Part shown: positions 58,104-64,000 of the stretch, piece by piece
How positions within the stretch are numbered: the stretch's first letter is position 1
How the letters are laid out: the number at the start of each line of letters is the position of its first letter
Source: Edaphobacter lichenicola
GTDB lineage: Bacteria > Acidobacteriota > Terriglobia > Terriglobales > Acidobacteriaceae
Assembly (NCBI RefSeq): GCF_014201315.1
Contig: NZ_JACHDY010000001.1
Location: 558,001 to 622,000, forward strand
Direction: 5' to 3'
DNA: 64,000 bases
Notes under the pieces: generated by a model
The model's input: the letters and a program-made list of their open reading frames with translations, nothing else
Told to the model about the DNA's origin: nothing
Database searches by the model: none
Position numbers and translations under genes: made by a program

Positions 58104-58877
58104 ATGCCGGCAACCATCACTCCCAATAAAACCGAGCAGGAACGAAAACGCCGCGTTGAAGACCACGACAACGGCTCAGGCCGACGCCCGCCAACCGACA
58201 AACGAACCGGCGGCGGCGGAGACAACGACAACTGGAACGATCGCCCCAACGGTCGACGCGGCCCCTATGAGCGCCTCCATCGCTACCGCATGGGCCTCTT
58301 CTTCGCCCTGGCCAGCGATCTCATGTTCTTCGTCGCCATCGTCAGCACCTTCTTCGTCAACCAGTCCACCGGCCACTTCGACGCCTACAACCACTACGTC
58401 AACGAGTGGCTCCCCACCACCATCCCCCCCATCCTCTGGCTCAACACCGCCGTCCTTCTCCTCAGCTCCGCCGCCATTGAGTTCGCCCGCCGCAACATGT
58501 TCCGCGAGACCGACGTCATGGACGAGTGGCTGGGCCTGGGAAAGCCGATCACCCGCCGAGCCCGGCCCTGGATCTCCGCAACCATTGCGCTCGGCTTTCT
58601 CTTCCTCACCGGTCAGTGGATCGCCTGGCGTCAGCTCGCCCTCCAGCACATCTTCTTCAAGACCAACCAGAGCAGCCACTTCTTCTACCTCATCACCGGC
58701 GTCCACGCGATCCATCTCTTCCTTGGCATCACCGCCCTCATCACCGCCTTCACCGGCCTCTACGTCTCCCGCCAGCTAGAAACCCGCCAGATCCTGGTCG
58801 ACGGCGCAGCCTGGTACTGGCACGCCATGGGCCTCCTCTGGCTCTTCCTCTTCACCCTCCTCGTCTTCTTCCAATGA
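58104..58877 (+). CDS. ctaE: cytochrome c oxidase subunit III-like
   Basis: From ATG 58104 (AGAGGG about eight bases upstream; the frame allows GTG 58083) the product has 257 residues. About 50 polar residues (EQERKRRVEDHDNGSGRRPPTDKRTGGGGDND) precede five membrane helices beginning RMGLFFALASDLMFFVAIVSTFF. Family features: SAAIEFARRNM, WRQLALQHIF and the HFFYLITGVHAIHLFLG segment with the conserved histidines, ending ETRQILVDGAAWYWHAMGLLWLFLFTLLVFF. The N-terminal basic/glycine-rich extension is unusual. Its TGA overlaps the ATG of the next small gene (ATGA). Confidence 0.93.
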   Translation: MPATITPNKTEQERKRRVEDHDNGSGRRPPTDKRTGGGGDNDNWNDRPNGRRGPYERLHRYRMGLFFALASDLMFFVAIVSTFFVNQSTGHFDAYNHYVNEWLPTTIPPILWLNTAVLLLSSAAIEFARRNMFRETDVMDEWLGLGKPITRRARPWISATIALGFLFLTGQWIAWRQLALQHIFFKTNQSSHFFYLITGVHAIHLFLGITALITAFTGLYVSRQLETRQILVDGAAWYWHAMGLLWLFLFTLLVFFQ

Positions 58878-59098
58878 ACTGCATCTCGCGAAGAACTCTC
58901 ATCGCATGCATTCTCTTCGCGGCGTCACTCACAAGCCCCGCGCCAACCCACGCCCAGGGTTGCACGCAATGCCAGGACAACACCGCCGCAACCCCACCAA
59001 AAACCCAGGCCGCCTACCGCCACGCCATCATTCTGTTAACCGCAACGGCCAGCAGTGTCTTCCTCGGTTCCCTCTTCCTCTTCAAACGCCACCGCTAG
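58874..59098 (+). CDS. 74-residue oxidase-operon protein with CxxC and C-terminal helix
   Basis: The ATG overlaps the subunit III stop by four bases, so it is translationally coupled and likely made in fixed ratio with the oxidase. The product has a signal peptide (MNCISRRTLIACILFAASLTS, cleavage near AHAQ), a mature N terminus with GCTQCQDN (CxxC), and one C-terminal membrane helix (IILLTATASSVFLGSLFLF). The CxxC could bind copper or be a thiol/redox pair in CuA assembly; that is inference. It is too short for haem c (no CH). It was found by following the operon overlap, because in this frame it sits inside a longer false frame. Confidence 0.8.
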   Translation: MNCISRRTLIACILFAASLTSPAPTHAQGCTQCQDNTAATPPKTQAAYRHAIILLTATASSVFLGSLFLFKRHR

Positions 59099-59137
59099 CT
59101 CGACCTTCAGATCTCTTCCCCTAGGAGAACTCCAAAG

Positions 59138-59965
59138 ATGACACGCGACCAAAAATACAAAGCGTTTCAAGCGCTTCATCAGCGCCCGGGAGCCTTCGTG
59201 ATTCCCAACCCATGGAACGCCGGTACCGCAAAGATCCTCGCTGCACTCGGCTTCGAAGCCCTCGCCACCACCAGCGCTGGCTTTGCCTTCTCCGTCGGAT
59301 ATCAGGACTCCGCACCAGAGCTCACTCGTGAGCACCTTCTCGAAAACGCACGCGAGATCGCAGACGCCACCACACTCCCCGTCTCAGCAGACCTCCAGAA
59401 CGGATTCGGCCACTCCCCTGATAGCTGTGCGGAGACCATCCGATTTGCCGCTGCTACCGGACTCGTCGGCGCATCGATCGAAGACGCCACCGGCGATCCA
59501 TCCAATCCAATCTACGAACTGCAGGCGGCCAAGGATCGGATTGTGGCAGCGTCCGAAGCTGCCCATCGCCATCAACTCCTCCTCACCGCGCGAGCCGAAA
59601 ACTTTCTTCACGGCAAACCTGATCTTGACGACACCATCCGTCGCCTCCAGGCCTTCGACGACGCGGGCGCCGACGTTCTCTACGCACCCGGACTCCCCAC
59701 CCTTGAAGCGATCCGAACGGTCTGTGCCTCCGTCTCCAAACCGGTCAACGTCCTGATGGGTCTCAAAGGAGCAACCTTCTCCGTCGAGGAGCTTGCCGCC
59801 GTCGGTGTCAAGAGAATCAGCGTAGGTGGAGCATTCGCCCGCGCCGCATTTGGCGCATTCTTACGAGCAGCCCGCGAAGTGAAAGACCAGGGCACCTTCA
59901 GCTTCGCAGCGGACGCCATTCCGAGCGCAGAGATGGCCCATTACATGACCGAACACAAGCGCTAA
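59138..59965 (+). CDS. PEP mutase / isocitrate lyase family enzyme
   Basis: This 275-residue TIM-barrel protein has family motifs FVIPNPWNAGTAKILAALGFEALATTSAGFAFSVGY, VSADLQNGFGHSP (the DxENGYG metal-binding strand, Glu changed to Gln), GASIEDATGDP, LLTARAENFL, and LNVLMGLKG ... VKRISVGGAFARAAFGAF. Members cleave C-C bonds or move phosphonate groups (carboxyphosphonoenolpyruvate mutase, methylisocitrate or oxaloacetate hydrolase-type reactions); the sub-function is open. The Gln replacing Glu in the metal strand is a departure from most members. AGGAG precedes the ATG. It is a stand-alone gene after the oxidase operon. Confidence 0.85.
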   Translation: MTRDQKYKAFQALHQRPGAFVIPNPWNAGTAKILAALGFEALATTSAGFAFSVGYQDSAPELTREHLLENAREIADATTLPVSADLQNGFGHSPDSCAETIRFAAATGLVGASIEDATGDPSNPIYELQAAKDRIVAASEAAHRHQLLLTARAENFLHGKPDLDDTIRRLQAFDDAGADVLYAPGLPTLEAIRTVCASVSKPVNVLMGLKGATFSVEELAAVGVKRISVGGAFARAAFGAFLRAAREVKDQGTFSFAADAIPSAEMAHYMTEHKR

Positions 59966-59983
59966 CTCTTGCGTTCCACGCCT

Positions 59984-60077
59984 CTGCCGTCATCCTGACC
60001 CTAAGCTTGTCGAAGGGAAAGGAATCCGAAGGTCACCAAGCCTCTGCTGTCATCCTGAGCGCAGCGAAAGATCCCGA
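59984..60077. repeat. short dispersed repeats (TCATCCTGA type)
   Basis: Two units: GCCGTCATCCTGACCCTAAG near 59985-60004 and GCTGTCATCCTGAGCGCAGC near 60046-60065, the latter continuing GAAAGATCCCGAG. They lie between convergent genes, as do the copies at 37.2 kb. Confidence 0.7.
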
Positions 60078-60167
60078 GGGTCTCTCCACCCTTCACAACC
60101 TTCCGAACCTTTCTACCCAAACGTTCCGCATAAATACTCGCCGGTATCCAGACGGAGCAAGAGACCG

Positions 60168-62060
60168 TTAGCGGCGTTTCTTGGGAGCGGCCTTCACTGC
60201 CTTCTTCGCAGGAGCATGATGCTTCGCAGGAGCATGCTTCGCCGCCGCCTTCTTCGCAGGAGCAGCCTTTGCCGCGACCTTCTTCACAGGCGCATGCTTC
60301 TTTGCCGGAGCATGCTTCTTTACAGGAGCCTTGGCCGCAGCCTTCCCTGGAGCTTTCTTTGCGACAGCCTTCACCGGAGCCTTCTTCGCAGCCTTGACGG
60401 CCTTCTTCGCCGGCGCCTTCGTTGCTACCTTCTTCGCAGCGGTCTTTGCCACCACCTTCTTGGCCGCGACCTTCACCGGAGCCTTGGCAACCGCCTTACC
60501 CTTCACCGGAGCAACAGCCTTAGGGACTGGTGCAGCCTTCTTCGCAACAAGCTTCAGCGGCGCAGCAACCTTCACTGGCGCAGTAGTCTTCATTGGCACA
60601 GCAGCCTTCGCCACGCCACTCTTCGCAGGCGCTGGAGAACCCGCCTGAACTTCGTTCGTCTCCGCAGCCGCAACAGCCTCAGCATCTCCATTCGCATCCA
60701 CCGCAGCAGCCTTCTTGCGGCTCTTGGCAGGCTTGGCATCCTTCTTCGCCACGCGCGGCCTGCGCAGATGAACCGGCGGAGGAGGAGCTGGCGGCGAGTA
60801 AGGCTCAAGATAAGCCTTCATCTCCTCAACCGTTCCCAGCTTGCCATCCATCAGCTCAAAGAAAAGTTTGTCCAGCAGCTCGCCATACCCAGGCAGTTCA
60901 GGAACGATCCGCATCTCCTGCATCAACGTATAAGGCAGCCTCTGCTTCGCGTGAGCCCACTCGGTAAAGAATCCCTTGAACTTGTTCTGAATTCCAGCGT
61001 TCTTCGACGTATGCGCCACCCACAAGATCGACTCCGGCTTCGCCGAGTGCAGCAGCTTCCACGCCTGCGAAGGCGACGCCGCGCCCTTGCCCGAGAACTC
61101 CGTCGCAAACGCCTTCGCCTCGTCCTCCAGCGTCTCGATCTCGTGCACGAACCCCTGCCGCGCAAAGCTCTTCTTCAGCGCAGCCACTTCCTTCGGAGCC
61201 ATCTTCGCCGTCAGGTAAGGAAAATTAGCAACCGCCGCCTCAGGATGAATCCCCTGCATCTGCAACTGCGACTGCACATCCCGCAGCTTCTCCAGCTCCG
61301 TCACATTCGCCTTGGCCGACGACAGCGCCGGGAACAGATCCTTCATCCACCCCTCGGCCTCCAGCTTGCGCAGCACCCGCAGCGGATCCTCCTCGTGGAA
61401 GATCTCCTCGGTCTCATACCCCCGATGAAACTCTCCCATCGCCGAGATGTACCCCTCCTGCTTGCCCGTCTCATACCGCGCCTGAGTCTTCTCATCCATC
61501 TGCCAGCCCAGCCGGGCCATCAGCCGCGCAGCACGAATCATCCTCACCGGATCTTCGATGAACCCATAGTTGCTCACCAGCCGCAGCTCGCGATTCTCAA
61601 TGTCCGCCACCCCGTTCAGCGGATCCATCAGCAAGCCATACGAGCCGTCATTCAGCGAGAGCGCCATCGCGTTCGCCGTGAAGTCCCGCCGCCGCAGATC
61701 GTCCAGGATCGTTGCAGCCTTGACCACCGGCTTACCCGGCTTCGGATAAGTCACCGTCAAAGTGCTGCCAATCTCCATCCTCACACCACCGGGAAACCGC
61801 ACAAACAGCGCCTGTCCGGCCTCGTTCTCCCCGGTGATCACGGCATGAGCTTTCTCTAAATCTTTCTTCAGCTTGAGAGCGTTTCCTTGAACCACTACAT
61901 CCAGATCCCGCACTGGCGATCCGCTGGTCATGTCCCGCACCGCGCCCCCCACCAGAAACACGGTAAGTCCTTTGGCGCGAGCCACTTCGCGTACTGCCAG
62001 CAGCGAGTCACGCTGCGCTTGAGAGAGGCGATTTTCGAGCAGGTAGATGTAGTCGGCCAT
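60168..62060 (-). CDS. CCA tRNA nucleotidyltransferase with histone H1-like C-terminal tail
   Basis: From ATG 62060 (MADYIYLLENRL) the product has 630 residues. Residues 1-420 are a class II polymerase-beta-type nucleotidyltransferase: FLVGGAVRD (36-43), DLDVVV with the metal aspartates D52 and D54, RRRDFTANAMAL (123-135) and EDPVRMIRAARLMARLGW (169-186). These are the marks of CCA-adding enzymes or poly(A) polymerases. Residues 431-630 are a 200-residue low-complexity extension of Lys, Ala and Pro (AKKAxAKKxPAK repeats with several HAPAKKH units), like bacterial histone H1/HU tails. Such an extension should bind nucleic acid nonspecifically and is not needed by the core. It was kept in frame; no stop or shift separates the two parts. 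Confidence 0.9.
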   Translation of the reverse strand: MADYIYLLENRLSQAQRDSLLAVREVARAKGLTVFLVGGAVRDMTSGSPVRDLDVVVQGNALKLKKDLEKAHAVITGENEAGQALFVRFPGGVRMEIGSTLTVTYPKPGKPVVKAATILDDLRRRDFTANAMALSLNDGSYGLLMDPLNGVADIENRELRLVSNYGFIEDPVRMIRAARLMARLGWQMDEKTQARYETGKQEGYISAMGEFHRGYETEEIFHEEDPLRVLRKLEAEGWMKDLFPALSSAKANVTELEKLRDVQSQLQMQGIHPEAAVANFPYLTAKMAPKEVAALKKSFARQGFVHEIETLEDEAKAFATEFSGKGAASPSQAWKLLHSAKPESILWVAHTSKNAGIQNKFKGFFTEWAHAKQRLPYTLMQEMRIVPELPGYGELLDKLFFELMDGKLGTVEEMKAYLEPYSPPAPPPPVHLRRPRVAKKDAKPAKSRKKAAAVDANGDAEAVAAAETNEVQAGSPAPAKSGVAKAAVPMKTTAPVKVAAPLKLVAKKAAPVPKAVAPVKGKAVAKAPVKVAAKKVVAKTAAKKVATKAPAKKAVKAAKKAPVKAVAKKAPGKAAAKAPVKKHAPAKKHAPVKKVAAKAAPAKKAAAKHAPAKHHAPAKKAVKAAPKKRR

Positions 62061-62277
62061 AACTGGTACTTTTACTCCAAGCCGGTTCAAACCGGACCGC
62101 CGCAACCCATCGAAGCCCCCTCCAACTCCAGGCTAAGCTCCGACGAATCAAGCGTTTATAATGGTGAGCACAGGTAAACGCAAAAGGCCAATGTAACACA
62201 GCATTAGCGAATTGACTACTCCGATTGCACCTTTTTCGTTGCTCTAACCCCTGGTATGCGACAATCCGCGAGTCCTT

Positions 62278-62817
62278 ATGTCCTCCGCGCACAAGAAGGT
62301 CATCGTCCGCCGCTTCACCGGAGACACCCTCCCCGGCTACCTGCCGCTCGCCGGCTTCACGCGCAACCGCATCGTCGACCTCCTCGACCTCGAAGGGCGT
62401 GTCATCTCCCTTTCCATCAACGACATAAAGCACATCTGCTACGTCCGCGACTACAACCTCCACGACACCGCCAACCCCGAACGCCTCACCCGCCGCACCT
62501 TCCTCGCCAAGCCCCGCACCGAAGGCCTCTGGCTCCGCCTCACCTTCCGCTCCGGCGACCTCCTCGAAGGCCTCGCCCCCATCGACATCACCCTCGCCGA
62601 CGACCTCATCAACGACACCGGCCTCCAGCTCACCCCACCTGACGTCCGCTCCAACACCCAGCGCATCTTCGTCCCGCGCACCTCCATCACTGACCTCCAA
62701 CTTCTCGCCGTCATCACCACCCCCTCGCGCCGCAAACCCCTTCCCGCCTCATCGGTCCCCAGCCTCCAGGAGGACCTCTTCACCAACCTCATCCCACCCA
62801 ACACCCGCCCCAACTGA
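62278..62817 (+). CDS. conserved protein of unknown function, PilZ/beta-barrel-like
   Basis: This 179-residue soluble protein has a mostly beta pattern: VIVRRFTGDTLPGYLPLAGFTRNRIVDLLDLEGRVISLSINDIKHICYVRDY and LWLRLTFRSGDLLEGLAPIDITLADDLINDTGLQLTPPDVRSNTQRIFVPRTSITDLQLLAVI. Conserved short motifs (KHICYVRDYN) and the strand order are those of uncharacterised acidobacterial proteins. I see no catalytic motif, membrane segment or signal peptide, and do not attach a family. It is divergent from the CCA enzyme gene, with a short promoter gap. A palindromic element follows ten bases after the stop. Confidence 0.75.
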   Translation: MSSAHKKVIVRRFTGDTLPGYLPLAGFTRNRIVDLLDLEGRVISLSINDIKHICYVRDYNLHDTANPERLTRRTFLAKPRTEGLWLRLTFRSGDLLEGLAPIDITLADDLINDTGLQLTPPDVRSNTQRIFVPRTSITDLQLLAVITTPSRRKPLPASSVPSLQEDLFTNLIPPNTRPN

Positions 62818-62827
62818 ATCCAGACTC

Positions 62828-63007
62828 TGTCCTGCCGGACGGGCCTCCTGCGCGGAGAGCGGGCGTTCGCACGCCCGTTTAGAGCTTCGCGTGGTCCTCC
62901 CGTTGGTCGGAATCATCTCCCTTCGCGACCAACGGGAGCGCCAACCAAAGGGGTATACCCGCCACGAAGTGGCCGCCCCGCGCGCAGTGGGCCCGTCCGG
63001 CAGGACA
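62828..63007. repeat. full-length palindromic element (copy 6)
   Basis: This 180-base element has a perfect 18-bp terminal inverted repeat, TGTCCTGCCGGACGGGCC and its complement. Inner parts include CTCCCGTTGGTCG and CGACCAACGGGAG. It has no hairpin module. It lies between the unknown gene and lpxD, ten bases after the former. Confidence 0.85.
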
Positions 63008-63044
63008 GCACGCTCCACCAGCCCGTTCCATTACAATCCACCCC

Positions 63045-64000
63045 ATGCCATCCAGTCCGAAATCGGTAACTCTAGCCGAACTGGCCGACCACCTCGGCGC
63101 CACCCTGCACGGCGATCCCGCCGCCAAAATCACCCAGGTAGCCGGCATCGAAGCCGCCACAGCCGGAGCCCTGGCCTTCGTCGCCAATCCAAAGTACGCC
63201 TCCCTCGCCCACACCACCCAGGCCACCGCCGTCCTCGTCGAACCCGACTTCCCCCAGATCCCCGCCCACACCCTCCGCCTCAAAAATCCCTACCTCGCCT
63301 TCGCCCGCGCCATCGAGCTCTTCTATCAGCCTCCCACCTACGCCCCCGGCATCCACCCCACCGCAGCCATCGCTCCCACCGCGCGAATAGGCGCCAACGC
63401 CCACATCGGCGCCTACGCCGTCATCGGCGATCACGTCACCATCGGCGACAACGCCGTCATTCTCCCCCACGTCGTCATCTACCCCCACGCCGGCATCGGC
63501 GACAACCTCTTCGCCCACGCCCACGCCATCGTCCGCGAACACTGCCAGCTAGGCGACAACGTCACCCTCCAGAACGGAGCCATCGTCGGCGCCGACGGCT
63601 TCGGCTTCGCCCGCCAATCCGACGGCACCTGGTACAAGATCCTTCAATCCGGCCCCGCCATCCTCGAAGACAACGTCGAGATCCAGGCCAACGCCTGCAT
63701 CGACCGCGCCTCCATCGGCGAAACCCGCGTCCACGCCGGTGCCAAGATCGACAACCTCGTCCAGGTCGGCCACGGCTCCACTGTAGGCGAGAACACACTC
63801 CTCTGCGCCCAGGTCGGCCTCGCAGGCTCCACCATCATCGGCAAAAACGTCATCCTCGCAGGCCAGGTCGGCGTCGCCGGCCACTGCACCATCGGCGACG
63901 GAGCCATCGCCACCGCCCAAAGCGGAATTCCCAACGACGTAGCCCCCGGAAAAGTCGTCAGCGGCTATCCCGCCATCGACAACCGGCAGTGGCTTCGTTC
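63045..64000 (+). CDS. lpxD: UDP-3-O-acylglucosamine N-acyltransferase, C-terminal end cut
   Basis: The gene starts at ATG 63045 and runs off the window end after about 318 codons, close to the full family length. An N-terminal uridine-binding domain (about 1-100; [31 protein letters not shown]) is followed by a left-handed beta-helix of hexapeptide repeats ([29 protein letters not shown]). The catalytic histidine is H243 in [14 protein letters not shown]. It transfers a 3-hydroxyacyl chain from acyl carrier protein to UDP-3-O-acylglucosamine in lipid A synthesis, so the host has an outer membrane with lipid A. The neighbouring fabZ or lpxA would be expected beyond the window. Confidence 0.95.
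   Translation, partial: MPSSPKSVTLAELADHLGATLHGDPAAKITQVAGIEAATAGALAFVANPKYASLAHTTQATAVLVEPDFPQIPAHTLRLKNPYLAFARAIELFYQPPTYAPGIHPTAAIAPTARIGANAHIGAYAVIGDHVTIGDNAVILPHVVIYPHAGIGDNLFAHAHAIVREHCQLGDNVTLQNGAIVGADGFGFARQSDGTWYKILQSGPAILEDNVEIQANACIDRASIGETRVHAGAKIDNLVQVGHGSTVGENTLLCAQVGLAGSTIIGKNVILAGQVGVAGHCTIGDGAIATAQSGIPNDVAPGKVVSGYPAIDNRQWLR

Noticed and set aside
60216..61859. 547-residue plus-strand frame opposite the CCA enzyme
   Set aside because: Arg/Leu/Ser-rich antisense frame of the lysine/alanine-rich tail, with no domain.

Overview
The window is a GC-rich chromosomal segment that looks like it comes from an acidobacterium of the Acidobacteriaceae/Terriglobia type (Edaphobacter, Granulicella or Terriglobus relatives). 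That placement is inference. It rests on the mix of a TonB-dependent receptor with an N-terminal carboxypeptidase-regulatory domain, a giant choice-of-anchor-D (HYDIN-like) repeat protein, carboxypeptidase-regulatory-like secreted proteins, a Ser/Thr kinase with a C-terminal TPR region, lpxD (an outer membrane with lipid A), and short 'TCATCCTGAGCGCAGCGAAGGATC'-type intergenic repeats. There is no rRNA, phage, CRISPR array or recognisable transposase. Two tRNA genes are present, Ser-GGA and Leu-GAG.

Layout. 0-5.6 kb: a secreted DinB-like gene (cut by the window edge) behind an ArsR regulator with its own promoter and operator, a BNR/sialidase-like secreted protein, and two translationally coupled carboxypeptidase-regulatory-like proteins. 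5.6-16.8 kb: tRNA-Ser, a prokaryotic pentameric ligand-gated ion channel, a large Ser/Thr kinase, a HAD phosphatase, a GT39 membrane glycosyltransferase, an Orn/Lys/Arg decarboxylase and a SYLF-domain protein. 17-23 kb: tRNA-Leu and an exopolysaccharide group (polyprenyl-phosphate sugar transferase, UDP-glucose dehydrogenase, UDP-xylose synthase) followed by a LuxR-type regulator that lacks the phospho-acceptor Asp; the two nucleotide-sugar enzymes together give UDP-Glc to UDP-GlcA to UDP-Xyl. 23-30 kb: secG, an MBL hydrolase, a PLP aminotransferase, a TonB-dependent receptor and a HAD hydrolase. 30-37 kb: the 1998-residue repeat protein and a response regulator. 37-42.7 kb: three co-directional envelope/secreted proteins, a GAF protein with a histidine-kinase phosphoacceptor helix but no ATPase domain, and a RibB fused to an apparently degenerate RibA domain.

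42.8-54.4 kb: S10 peptidase, rhodanese, Tat-exported class A beta-lactamase-like protein, TonB C-terminal-domain protein, RecQ, thioesterase, GT2, LRR protein, pdxS and (1.2 kb away) pdxT. This stretch holds five of six copies of a dispersed palindromic element with terminal TGTCCTGCCGGAC inverted repeats; full-length copies are predicted to fold almost end to end, while other copies are half elements. 55-59.1 kb: a compact cytochrome c oxidase operon (subunits II, I, III, then a 74-residue CxxC membrane protein), with ATGA overlaps at three of the junctions. 59.1-64 kb: a PEP mutase/isocitrate lyase family enzyme, a CCA-adding enzyme carrying a roughly 200-residue Lys/Ala/Pro-rich histone H1-like tail, a conserved unknown, another palindromic element, and lpxD cut by the window end.

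Main points for follow-up: the palindromic element family and its half-copies, the H1-like tail on the CCA enzyme, the ion channel, the degenerate RibA half, the missing D-channel aspartate in oxidase subunit I, repeat DNA absorbed in frame into recQ, and helically phased CACCAC repeats upstream of a kinase-like gene.
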